Part shown: positions 56,811-64,000 of the stretch, piece by piece
Layout of the letters: each line of letters starts with the position of its first letter
Position numbering within the stretch: the stretch's first letter is position 1
NCBI GenBank assembly: GCA_047974625.1
Contig: JBKECK010000045.1
Location: 62,001-126,000, forward strand
Source of the DNA: CADEDH01 sp047974625
GTDB taxonomy: Bacteria > Actinomycetota > Acidimicrobiia > Acidimicrobiales > SZUA-35
Length of the DNA: 64,000 nt
Direction of reading: 5' to 3'
Translations under genes and position numbers: made by a program
The notes under the pieces: model-generated
Database searches by the model: none
What the model saw: the letters and a program-made list of their open reading frames with translations, nothing else
Told to the model about the DNA's origin: nothing

Positions 56811-59792
56811 ATGAACGATCCCCGTCGCCGCCCGAGCGGCACCCGACCGAACCGTCCCCTCCGGGCGCCTCACGTTCCCGATCGGACCCGATGGAAGCTG
56901 CAGGGTCGCCGCCTCGTGGTGGTGGGCGTCGCCGGACTCAGTCTCCTGACCCAGATCCCGGCGGCGGGCGCCGCCAGCCTGCCCCGTCCCGGTCCGGCGA
57001 GTCAGACCGGCCGGGTCGACCCGGCGCTGTGCCCCCCCGGTTCCGTCCGGACCCAGCCGTGTGGGCCCGACGACCGCGACCCGTCGCGGGACGCGGCATC
57101 CCGGACGGTGACCGGCTCCGACCGCGACCCCGGCAGCCAGCCCGGTGCCCGCGGGGCGGGGAACCCGGCGGCCGGGAACGGGACGGCGGCCAGCGGGGCG
57201 GGGAACCCGGCGGCCGGGAACGGGACGGCGGCCAGCGGGGCGGGGAACCCGGCGGCCGGTCGGCGCGTCGAGGCCGTGCGGCCCCGGGACCCGGGTGTGC
57301 GCCCGGCGCCCCGGCCGGTCGAGCCCGGCCCCCAGGTGCAGACCGTGGCACCCACCCTCGGTCGCACGCCGATGGAATCACTCAACCGGAGCCGGTTGGT
57401 GGGCCAGGAACCGCCGGCCCGGACGGCGACACCGGCCGCACCGGCGTTGCCGCCGCCCGCTGGGCCCGACGCCGCCCCGACCCTCCCCGACGAACCCCCG
57501 CTCGGGATGGGAGACACGACCATCGACGCCGACGCGGCCAACGCGGCCATCCTGGCGGCACCGCAGAAGGTGGGTCGCACCACCACCCGCTCCGGGTACA
57601 TCCTGGATGCCACCCTGGACCTCGGTCCACGGTCGTCCGGCCTGCAGGGCTCCGACGTCGACGAGCTGACGGTGCAGCGACACCTCGACGGTTCGATCAC
57701 GGCCACGGCTACGAACACCACCAGCAGCGGTTCGGTGACCGGGGTCGGTGGCACCACCCGGATCGGGGGGCGCGGCGGGATCGCCTCGACGGCCGAGCTG
57801 TCCAACGGCCAGGGTCGGGTGGAAGAGCTGTCGATCACCCGGCCGGGCGAGAACCAGAACCTGGCGCCCATCGATCCGACCGACCTCTCCACCCTGGCCC
57901 CCGGGGACAGCCTGAGCCTGTCCGTACCACCGACACCGGCCGGACCCAACAACAGCACGGCCGGGGTTCGGGCCACCGCGAACGCCTCCGATCTGGTTCA
58001 CGCCGTGCCCGGCTTCGGGTCCGTCAGCGGCCGTGTGGCCAAGGCGGCGTTGGGCGACATGATCTCCGAGCACTCCGCCGAGTTGTCGCTCTCCGCGTCC
58101 TCGAACGAGACGGCCCAGCGCGACCGGACCGTCACCCGCACCGACGACGGGGGCTACGCCGTCCGGACCGGTCGGGCCGAAGCCAACGAGATCAGGGCGG
58201 ACCTCGAGGCCCAGAGCTTGTTCGTCGATGGGGGTAGCCGTTGGGTCGACACCCGGCAGGAGGCCCCGGGGATGGAGGCTGTCTACGCTGAGGACGAGTT
58301 GGGCCGGGCCCGGGAGCACCTGAACACCGGGCGGGCCGAACCGGCCGCCGGGCATCCCTACCGGGTGGTCGAGGACGTGACCGATACCTCGTACCAGGAC
58401 GGGTACATGTCGGTGGGCCCGGGCCTGGAAGCGGCCGCGCCGGGAGTGACCGAGATCGACGCGACCTACACCGCCAGCCGGTACAGCACCGCGCACGTGG
58501 AGGATGTCCGCACATTCCAGGGCTCGGGCGGGCCGGCCGACGTCGTCACCGACTACGAGGTCGGAACCGAGCATCGGGCCAGTGGGTCGTTCTTCGACGA
58601 GCGCTACTCGGTGACCCGTGTCCTCGACGGCAAACGCGGCACCGACCGGCGTGGAGAGTGGGAGACGCTGGACTACGCCGACGGCGGCGGGTTCGGTTCC
58701 CGCATCGCTGTGACAACCCCCGACGGTGTCCGTTACGAGGGGACGTTCGCGGATGCCACGGCGGCGGCGCGGACCCACCTCCCGGCCAGGTCGGCCGACG
58801 ACGAGAAGACGAAGCCCGACACCGGCAACGAGTTCGTCGACGCCGTCCTCGAATCGGGCACGTTCGGCGGGGCGGTGGCTCGGGTGAACAACAACATCGA
58901 CACGCCGGGGCAGCTCCCCTCAATGCTCGGGCTGACCAGAGTGACCGACGAGCGGGCCAGGCCTGCCAGGGCTGCCGTAACCGGTGATGCCGAAGACGAC
59001 GGACCGGCCGCCCCAGCCCGTGGCCTGAACCTCGCCGAGCCGACACTACCGACGACGTCCCCCTTCGATACGCCTGAACCACCGTCCGCCCCGGCTTCGG
59101 AGCCGGCGGCTTCGGTGTCGGTGGGCGGTGTGTCGGTGGGTGGTGTGTCGGGTCGGGTGCCGGGTGATCAGCATCCGGATGGTCCGGTTCAGCCGGCGGC
59201 TGGTTCGGCGGCAGCGGAGACGCCGAAGGTGGAGGACACCCGGCCGACACCGAGACCGACGGAGCTGTCGAACGTGGTGAACCCCGGAGCCGAGCCGCGA
59301 GGTGGCTCCCCGGGTTCGGGTTTGACGACGAGCCAGCATCCGGCGGCGCGGCCTGGGGGTTCGCGGACCGGGTCGGAGTCCGGGTCGGGTTCGGGTTCGG
59401 GTTCGGGTTCGGGTTTGACGACAAGTCAGCGCCCGGCGGAGCGGCCAGCGGGCCTGGGTTCGGGTTTGGGCTCTGATTCGGGTTCTGATTCGGGTTCGGG
59501 TTTGGGGTTGAGTTCGAGTGATCGGCCGGCGGAGCGGCCAGCGGGCATGGGTTCGGGTTCTGATTCGGGTTCGGGTTTGGGGTTGAGTTCGAGTGATCGG
59601 CCGGCGGAGCGGCCGTCGGATCTGGGCTCGGGTTCGGGCTCTGATTCGGGCTCGGGTTTGGGGTTGAGTTCGAGTGATCGGCCGGCGGAGCGGCCGTCGG
59701 ATCTGGGCTCGGGCTCGGACTCGGGTTCTGGCTCTGATTCGGGTTCGGACTTCGGTTCCGGCTCGGGGCCCGGTTCTGGCCTGGGCGTCTGA
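56811..59792 (+). CDS. Large secreted repeat-rich protein of unknown function
   Basis: 993 aa, no family recognised. Seen: a basic N-terminus and signal sequence (about 25-52, 'RRLVVVGVAGLSLLTQIP', then 'AAGAA' for cleavage); a Pro/Gly/Ala-rich stretch with 2.5 copies of 'AGNPAAGNGTAASG' (about 115-150); a folded-looking core (about 230-750) of beta-type sequence with many Thr/Asp/Gly; and a C-terminal 170 residues of Ser/Gly/Asp repeats with 'GLGLSSSDRPAERP'. No sortase motif or C-terminal helix is present, so it is probably released or held by other means. ATG 56811 chosen over upstream starts, which give low-quality sequence. Followed by a strong terminator. Confidence 0.75.
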   Translation: MNDPRRRPSGTRPNRPLRAPHVPDRTRWKLQGRRLVVVGVAGLSLLTQIPAAGAASLPRPGPASQTGRVDPALCPPGSVRTQPCGPDDRDPSRDAASRTVTGSDRDPGSQPGARGAGNPAAGNGTAASGAGNPAAGNGTAASGAGNPAAGRRVEAVRPRDPGVRPAPRPVEPGPQVQTVAPTLGRTPMESLNRSRLVGQEPPARTATPAAPALPPPAGPDAAPTLPDEPPLGMGDTTIDADAANAAILAAPQKVGRTTTRSGYILDATLDLGPRSSGLQGSDVDELTVQRHLDGSITATATNTTSSGSVTGVGGTTRIGGRGGIASTAELSNGQGRVEELSITRPGENQNLAPIDPTDLSTLAPGDSLSLSVPPTPAGPNNSTAGVRATANASDLVHAVPGFGSVSGRVAKAALGDMISEHSAELSLSASSNETAQRDRTVTRTDDGGYAVRTGRAEANEIRADLEAQSLFVDGGSRWVDTRQEAPGMEAVYAEDELGRAREHLNTGRAEPAAGHPYRVVEDVTDTSYQDGYMSVGPGLEAAAPGVTEIDATYTASRYSTAHVEDVRTFQGSGGPADVVTDYEVGTEHRASGSFFDERYSVTRVLDGKRGTDRRGEWETLDYADGGGFGSRIAVTTPDGVRYEGTFADATAAARTHLPARSADDEKTKPDTGNEFVDAVLESGTFGGAVARVNNNIDTPGQLPSMLGLTRVTDERARPARAAVTGDAEDDGPAAPARGLNLAEPTLPTTSPFDTPEPPSAPASEPAASVSVGGVSVGGVSGRVPGDQHPDGPVQPAAGSAAAETPKVEDTRPTPRPTELSNVVNPGAEPRGGSPGSGLTTSQHPAARPGGSRTGSESGSGSGSGSGSGLTTSQRPAERPAGLGSGLGSDSGSDSGSGLGLSSSDRPAERPAGMGSGSDSGSGLGLSSSDRPAERPSDLGSGSGSDSGSGLGLSSSDRPAERPSDLGSGSDSGSGSDSGSDFGSGSGPGSGLGV
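57153..57258 (+). repeat. 42-bp tandem repeat inside the secreted protein gene
   Basis: Two full, identical 42-base units (57153-57194, 57195-57236) and 22 bases of a third, each encoding 14 residues (AGNPAAGNGTAASG). Perfect identity suggests recent slippage and strain-to-strain length variation. Confidence 0.85.
59380..59790 (+). repeat. Ser-Gly-Asp coding repeats (about 75-81 bp units)
   Basis: The block TTGAGTTCGAGTG recurs at 59508, 59583 and 59664, units of 75 and 81 bases coding for 'GLGLSSSDRPAERP' plus a variable GS/DS tail. GGTTCG/GGCTCG hexamers fill the rest. Like serine-aspartate stalks of surface proteins, a flexible wall-spanning segment. Confidence 0.8.
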
Positions 59793-59813
59793 AGCTGAGC
59801 GCTCGATCAACCA

Positions 59814-59852
59814 CCGGACGTGATCCCGCGAGCAACGCGGGATCACGTCCGG
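59814..59852 (+). terminator. Strong intrinsic-type terminator hairpin
   Basis: CCGGACGTGATCCCGCG (59814-59830) pairs perfectly with 59836-59852: a 17-bp stem with the 5-base loop AGCAA, 22 bases after the secreted protein stop. No T-run follows. Confidence 0.8.
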
Positions 59853-59975
59853 GCGGTTTCGGATCGGCCCGTGGCGGATCACCCAGGAAAGCTCCGACGG
59901 TGTATCTCCTCGCCAACTTCGGTCTCTACTCGATCGCACACGATCGAAGCGCGCGGCCGCCAAGGGGAAGGACCT

Positions 59976-60571
59976 ATGGAGGACGACACGACGGGTCCGG
60001 ACGTCGACCTGTCGCCAATGGGGGATTCAGGCTCAGGATCGCCGGCACCCCGCGCCCGGTGCCGAGACCTGGCCAGCGGGTACTGGCCTCACTAGCCCTC
60101 GGCGGTGGAGCCCAACACCGCCGCCATCTGGCCGGGACGTTGTGGCCCGAGAATAACGACGGGCGGGCCCGGGCCAGCTTGCGGGCCGCGCTCCGGCGCC
60201 TCCGCCAGCTCGATCCCGGGCTCGTGGACACCACCGACCAGGACGTCGCCCTCGGCCCCACGATCCGCCACGAGGTCGACGACTTCCAGGTCTGGTCCGA
60301 CCGGGTGATCGACGGTCGGGGCCGGCTCGACGACCTCGACGCCACCTGGATCGACGCCGGCCACCCGCTCCTGCCGGGCTGGTACAACGATTGGCTGGAG
60401 CTGGAGCAGGAACGGACCCGCCAGCGGTGGCTGCGCGCGGTGGAGGCCGTGGCCGCCGAACTCCTGCAGATCCGTTCGTGGGGCGTCGCGTTCGCGGTCC
60501 CCACCCCGTCCGCGCCGGGCCCGGGCGGTGGCGCCCGCCGGAGCCCGGGGGGAATCCGTGAGCAGTTCTAG
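59976..60571 (+). pseudogene. Broken SARP/BTAD-type transcriptional regulator
   Basis: ATG 59976 with AAGGGGAAGGA upstream starts a frame that runs out after 40 codons; one extra G in the run at 60020-60024 would join it to 'FRLRIAGTPRPVPRPGQRVL', 'LAGTLWPENNDGRARASLRA' and 'ALRRLRQLDPGLVDTTDQDV', an OmpR-like SARP DNA-binding domain, followed by the first BTAD helices ('WYNDWLELEQERTRQRWLRA'). The rest of the BTAD domain is missing: the sequence degenerates after 'AELLQIRSWG' (about 60480). So it is frameshifted and truncated. No target gene is evident; a SARP would activate a biosynthetic or envelope operon. Confidence 0.65.
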
Positions 60572-60610
60572 CCGCCCCGCAGCCTGATCGACGGCTCGGA
60601 CGGATGGCGT

Positions 60611-61276
60611 TCAGGCGGTGAAGGTGGGTCCGTCGAACCGGTCCACGGTGGTGAAGTCCTCCACCGGGAGGCGGCGGAGACGGGTGAGCTGGCGGACCGG
60701 GTGGCCGAGGGGCACCATGGCCGCCACCGCGTGGTGGGTGGGGATGCCGAGAAGGGCCTGGACCTCGGGTTCGGCCCCGGCCAGGTAGGTGGTGAGGACG
60801 CCCCCGAGGCCCTCGTTCCGGGCCCCGAGCAGGATGTTCCACACGAACGGGTAGATGGACGCCCCGCTGATCACGCCGATCCGGTTCTGTTCGGCGTCGA
60901 AGCTGGCGACCACCGAGAGGTCGACGGTCACGACGAGGACCACCGGGGCGTGCACCATCTCCTCCACCCCGGGGAAGCCGACCGGGTCGGCCCGGGCCGC
61001 CTCGACGTCGACCGAGGTGGGGTCGATGGTGTTCCACGGAGCCTCACCGGCCCGGGCCTGGGCCACGTACACCGAGGTGGTGGGCAGGATGAGGGGCACC
61101 AGCCGGCGCCTCGTCCCCCGATCGTTCAGTACGATGACGTGCCAACCCTGGCGGTTGCCACCGTTGGGCGCGAACCGGGCCCGGTCGAGGATCCGGTACA
61201 GGGTGCCGTCGTCCACCGGCTCGTCGGTCCACTCCCGACAGGCGAACGTGGTCCGCATCACCTCGTCGAGCTCCAT
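60611..61276 (-). CDS. Nitroreductase family FMN protein
   Basis: 221 aa. Seen: 'TTFACREWTDEPVDDGTLYRIL' with the FMN-contacting Arg near residue 14, 'ARFAPNGGNRQGWHVIVL' (Ser/Asn loop), and 'GLGGVLTTYLAGAEPEVQALLG' near the C-terminus. NAD(P)H-dependent reduction of quinones, nitro compounds or, in some relatives, deazaflavins. Last gene of the operon 63723-60611. Its RBS region is duplicated (see 61282-61313). Confidence 0.9.
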   Translation of the reverse strand: MELDEVMRTTFACREWTDEPVDDGTLYRILDRARFAPNGGNRQGWHVIVLNDRGTRRRLVPLILPTTSVYVAQARAGEAPWNTIDPTSVDVEAARADPVGFPGVEEMVHAPVVLVVTVDLSVVASFDAEQNRIGVISGASIYPFVWNILLGARNEGLGGVLTTYLAGAEPEVQALLGIPTHHAVAAMVPLGHPVRQLTRLRRLPVEDFTTVDRFDGPTFTA

Positions 61277-61281
61277 GCTGG

Positions 61282-61313
61282 TCCCTCCGGTCCTTCTGGT
61301 TCCCTCCGGTCCT
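61282..61313 (-). repeat. Tandem duplication containing the nitroreductase ribosome-binding site
   Basis: TCCCTCCGGTCCT occurs at 61282-61294 and 61301-61313. On the coding strand this gives two GGACCGGAGGGA blocks in a row; the nearer one is the Shine-Dalgarno of the ATG at 61276. Confidence 0.6.
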
Positions 61314-61334
61314 ATCTGGTCGTGGTAGGACCAG

Positions 61335-62126
61335 TCAGCGCTGGAACTTCGGCGAGCGCTTCTCCACGAAGGCGGCGATCCCCTCCCGGCCGTCGGGGTG
61401 GGCCATGGCGGCGGTGATCGTCGCCGCCTCCTGCTCGCCCGCCTGTTCCAGGGGGGCGTCCGCGCCCTCGTAGACCACCCGTTTGGCGTGGCCGAGCGCC
61501 CACCGGGGACCGTCGGCGAGCTGCCGGGCCAGTTCGACGGTCGCCTCGTCGACCTGATCGTCGGGAACGACCCGGTTGATCAGCCCCCACGCCTCGGCCT
61601 CCCCGGCCGACAGCACCCGGTTGGTCAGGGTCAGGTCGAGCATGCGGCGCAGCCCGATGTGGCGAGTCAGGAAATAGGTGGAGGTGCCGTCGGGGGTGAC
61701 GCCGGCCCGGGTGTAGGCCATGGTGAACCGGGCCGACTCCCCGCAGACCACCAGATCGAAGGCGCTGACCAGCGAGAGCCCGGCCCCGCCGGCGGCGCCG
61801 TTCACCCCGGCCACGAACGGCTTCGGGATCCGGTTCATCGTGTAGATGGCCCCGTGGAAGTCCACCAGCATGTCGGCGGCGAGCCGGGGCAGGCCGTCAC
61901 CGGCGGCATCGAACTCCTTCAGGTCGCCGCCGGCGCAGAACACCTTCCCGGCCGCGGTGACCGCCACCGCCGCCACCTCGTCGTCGAACTCGATGTCGAG
62001 CATGACCTGGCGCAGGTCGCGGGCCAGGGCGGGGTTGACGGCGTTGGCCCCGGCGGCCCGGTCCAGGCGGACGTGGGCCACCCCGTCGGCCACCCGGTAG
62101 TCGATCGTGGTCAGGCCATCGGCCAT
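61335..62126 (-). CDS. Enoyl-CoA hydratase/isomerase
   Basis: 263 aa crotonase fold. Seen: 'VFCAGGDLKEF' with the oxyanion-hole Gly, 'NGAAGGAGLSLVSAFDLVVC' (second oxyanion strand), 'YTRAGVTPDGTSTYFLTRHI' in which the Asp replaces one of the two hydratase glutamates, and 'KRSPKFQR' at the C-terminus. The missing Glu suggests isomerase or other crotonase chemistry rather than classical hydration. ATG with GAGGAGA upstream. 37 bases after the synthetase gene. Confidence 0.88.
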   Translation of the reverse strand: MADGLTTIDYRVADGVAHVRLDRAAGANAVNPALARDLRQVMLDIEFDDEVAAVAVTAAGKVFCAGGDLKEFDAAGDGLPRLAADMLVDFHGAIYTMNRIPKPFVAGVNGAAGGAGLSLVSAFDLVVCGESARFTMAYTRAGVTPDGTSTYFLTRHIGLRRMLDLTLTNRVLSAGEAEAWGLINRVVPDDQVDEATVELARQLADGPRWALGHAKRVVYEGADAPLEQAGEQEAATITAAMAHPDGREGIAAFVEKRSPKFQR

Positions 62127-62163
62127 GGTGTGGTCTCCTCGTGGGCTCGGCGGTCCGGACCGG

Positions 62164-63723
62164 TCAGACGATCCGGCTGTTCTTCTGGCCCCAGTACTCG
62201 TCACGCAGGATCCGCTTGTAGAGCTTGCCGGTGGGTAGCCGGGGCAGTTCGTCCCGGAAATCGATGGTGCGCGGTGCCTTGTAGTGGGCGATGTGCTCAC
62301 GGGCGTAGGCGGACAGCTCGGTAGCGGTCTCCTCGGAGGGCTCCAGTCCGGCCTCGAGCTGGATGACGGCTTTGACCTCCTCACCCAGATCCTCGTTGGG
62401 GACCCCGAACACGGCCACGTCGGCCACCTTCGGGTGCATGATCAGGCAATCCTCGATCTCCTGCGGGTAGATGTTCACCCCGCCCGAGATGATCATGAAG
62501 GCCTTCCGGTCGGTCAGGTAGAGGTAGCCCTCATCGTCGAGGTAACCGACGTCGCCCAGGGTCGACCAGCCCGGATGGTCCGGGTGTTGGGCCCCCTTGG
62601 TCTTGTCCGGATCGTTGTGGTAGCTGAACGGCATCTCCTCGCGCTCGAAGTAGATGATCCCCGCCTCGCCGGTGGGCTGCTCCCTGCCCTCCTCGTCGCA
62701 GATGTGGACGGTGCCGAGAATGGCTCGGCCCACGGTGCCCGGGTGAGACAGCCAGTCGTCCGGGGTGCAGTACACGAAGCCGTTGACCTCGGTGCCGGCG
62801 TAGTACTCGTAGATGATCGGACCCCACAGGTCGAACATCTGGCGTTTGACCTCGACGGGGCAGGGGGCGGCGGCGTGGATGGCCACCCGATGGCTGCTCC
62901 AGTCGTAGCCGGTTCGCTTCGACTCCGGGAGCTTCAGCATCCGCGAGAACATGGTGGGCACCCACTGGGAGTGGGTGATGTCGTACACGTCGAGGTACTC
63001 CAACGCCTTGGCGGCGTCGAACTTCGACATCACCACGGCGGTGCCACCCAGCGACTGGGTGGAGGCGGTGAACCCGAGGGGGGCGGAATGATAGAGGGGG
63101 GCCGGCGACAGGTAGACGGTGTCGCTGGTGAAGCCGAACAGGCCCACCAGGAGCTGGACCACCGCGGTGGCCGCATCGGGGTCGTCGATCTGGATGTCCT
63201 CCAGGGGTCGCTTGATGCCCTTGGGCCGTCCCGTGGTTCCCGAGGAGTACAGCATGGCCTCGCCCCGCGGCTGGTTGGCCAGACGCTCGGCCGGGAAACC
63301 GGCGATGGCGTCCTCGTAGGACGTGAACCCCTCGACGGGGCCGTCCACCGCCAGCAGGACGGTGCAGTCCGGGGCCAGGGACGGCACCGGGGCCGCCAGT
63401 TCGGCCATGGCCGCCGAGGTGACCAGCGACTTCGAGGTGGAGTCCTGCAGGATGTAGGCCGTCTCGTCCGGCTGGAGATACCGGTTGATGGTGGTGAAGT
63501 ACAGGCCCGACCGCATCGCCGCCCAGTAGACCTCGAAGAAGCGGATGTTGTTCTCCATGAAGATGGATACATGGTCGCCGGGACGGAGGCCGGCGTCCCA
63601 CCAGAGCTGGGCCAGCCGGTTCGAGCGGTCGTTAAGCTCCCGGTAGGTGAGTTGTTCGCCGGTGTCGGCCATGATGACGGCCGGCTTGTCCGGGGTGGTC
63701 TCGGCGAAGGTGCCGGGGTACAT
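62164..63723 (-). CDS. Acyl-CoA synthetase (AMP-forming, ANL superfamily)
   Basis: 519 aa. Seen: the phosphate loop 'LYSSGTTGRPKGIKRPL', 'EYYAGTEVNGFVYCTP' (A5), 'GWSTLGDVGYLDDEGYLYLTDRK' (A7-A8 hinge, split), 'ISGGVNIYPQEIEDCLI', and the catalytic Lys in 'LPTGKLYKRIL'. ATP-dependent activation of a carboxylic acid to acyl-CoA, fatty acid or steroid acid type. First gene of a three-gene operon with the crotonase and nitroreductase genes; ATG with GAGGAGG upstream. Divergent from the kinase gene at the right edge. Confidence 0.93.
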   Translation of the reverse strand: MYPGTFAETTPDKPAVIMADTGEQLTYRELNDRSNRLAQLWWDAGLRPGDHVSIFMENNIRFFEVYWAAMRSGLYFTTINRYLQPDETAYILQDSTSKSLVTSAAMAELAAPVPSLAPDCTVLLAVDGPVEGFTSYEDAIAGFPAERLANQPRGEAMLYSSGTTGRPKGIKRPLEDIQIDDPDAATAVVQLLVGLFGFTSDTVYLSPAPLYHSAPLGFTASTQSLGGTAVVMSKFDAAKALEYLDVYDITHSQWVPTMFSRMLKLPESKRTGYDWSSHRVAIHAAAPCPVEVKRQMFDLWGPIIYEYYAGTEVNGFVYCTPDDWLSHPGTVGRAILGTVHICDEEGREQPTGEAGIIYFEREEMPFSYHNDPDKTKGAQHPDHPGWSTLGDVGYLDDEGYLYLTDRKAFMIISGGVNIYPQEIEDCLIMHPKVADVAVFGVPNEDLGEEVKAVIQLEAGLEPSEETATELSAYAREHIAHYKAPRTIDFRDELPRLPTGKLYKRILRDEYWGQKNSRIV

Positions 63724-63874
63724 CGTGGTGGGGCCTCCTCGGTCGGACGGCGCGAGCGGGACGCTCGCCGGTTACCGGTTGTGGCGGTTCCCCCGAACCG
63801 GCCCGTGCGTTCCGGACCATACTCGTCCTGGCCCGACCGGGCCATCTGCCCGGGTGACCGCCAGGATGGTTCCC

Positions 63875-64000
63875 ATGGATCAGCGGCTCCGGACGACGGT
63901 CGGGCACGCCCTCGGGCTCGAGGTGGTGGCCTCGGCCCGTCTGGGCGGGGGCGACGTGGCCGAATCCCACCGGCTGACCCTGGCCGACGGCACGGTGGTG
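63875..64000 (+). CDS. Fructosamine/ketosamine-3-kinase-like gene, 5' end only
   Basis: The first 42 codons are present: 'LGLEVVASARLGGGDVAESH' then 'RLTLADGTVV', matching the N-lobe of the fructosamine kinase family (nucleotide loop GGD followed by 'LADG'). The catalytic HGDLxxGN loop is beyond the right edge. These enzymes phosphorylate glycated amines for repair. ATG 63875 has a weak AGGATGG upstream. The identification rests on a short segment. Confidence 0.65.
   Translation, partial: MDQRLRTTVGHALGLEVVASARLGGGDVAESHRLTLADGTVV

Noticed and set aside
59380..59790. CRISPR-like spacing of repeats.
   Set aside because: The repeats are in frame inside a coding sequence, are degenerate, and the spacers are low-complexity Ser/Gly/Asp codons; no cas genes are near.
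1..64000. tRNA or rRNA genes, insertion sequences, integrase or attachment sites.
   Set aside because: I saw none: no transposase-like frames, no terminal inverted repeats around gene blocks, and no tRNA cloverleaf candidate.

Overview
The window is about 72% G+C, densely packed, and reads as chromosome of a free-living actinobacterium. Features pointing that way are two DUF222-HNH endonucleases, three F420-type luciferase-like oxidoreductases, paired CaiB fusions, thiolase/DUF35 pairs, an OmpATb-like BON-OmpA protein and a SARP-like regulator fragment. An acidimicrobial lineage would fit best, but no rRNA or marker gene here proves it. Neighbouring genes very often overlap by exactly 4 bases (ATGA or GTGA; 18 clear cases), and several other genes have a -10-like hexamer 6-8 bases before the start codon, which suggests leaderless mRNAs.

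Layout. 1-2.3 kb: SDR coupled to a cytochrome P450 that leaves the left edge, divergent from an F420-type oxidoreductase. 2.3-7.8 kb: six-gene minus-strand operon (luciferase-like, quinone oxidoreductase, thiolase-like, DUF35, esterase, polysaccharide deacetylase). 7.8-13.2 kb: two convergent double-domain CaiB CoA-transferases and an SRPBCC protein. 13.4-14.7 kb: DUF222-HNH gene. 14.8-20.3 kb: AtuA divergent from a biotin-dependent acyl-CoA carboxylase (beta, alpha). 20.4-24.0 kb: OmpA-like protein, Lgt, sulfotransferase. 24.0-28.1 kb: acyl-CoA dehydrogenase pair with SDR, divergent from a metallo-beta-lactamase-fold hydrolase. 28.1-35.1 kb: nine-gene catabolic operon (alpha/beta hydrolase, thiolase-like, DUF35, PHP, two MaoC-like, MFS, SDR, DinB-like). 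35.1-36.8 kb: SDR and luciferase-like gene. 36.9-43.2 kb: kinase-fold protein, membrane-anchored linalool isomerase-like protein, an overlooked 51-aa ORF, a degenerate paralogue of the isomerase, Nudix, nitronate monooxygenase. 43.3-45.2 kb: trypco1 plus trypsin-NTPase conflict system, frameshifted. 45.3-50.7 kb: DgdA-like decarboxylase, second DUF222-HNH gene, pirin, P450. 50.7-54.8 kb: ABC system whose permease is fused to a lipoprotein-like domain, preceded by a small secreted protein. 55.0-60.6 kb: amidase, a large repeat-rich secreted protein, a broken SARP-like regulator. 60.6-64 kb: nitroreductase, enoyl-CoA hydratase and acyl-CoA synthetase operon, then the start of a fructosamine-kinase-like gene.

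How the genes work together. Most of the window is CoA-linked catabolism of lipids, steroids or terpenoids: activation (synthetase, CaiB), desaturation (acyl-CoA dehydrogenase pair), hydration (MaoC, enoyl-CoA hydratase), retro-aldol or thiolytic cleavage (thiolase-like with DUF35), carboxylation (AtuA/carboxylase) and hydroxylation (P450s). The most distinctive locus is 36.9-41.5 kb. It carries a homologue of linalool dehydratase-isomerase fused to a membrane domain, as in the Thauera linalool isomerase, next to a paralogue that has lost both active-site cysteines. Together with the AtuA/carboxylase block it suggests, but does not prove, acyclic monoterpene metabolism.
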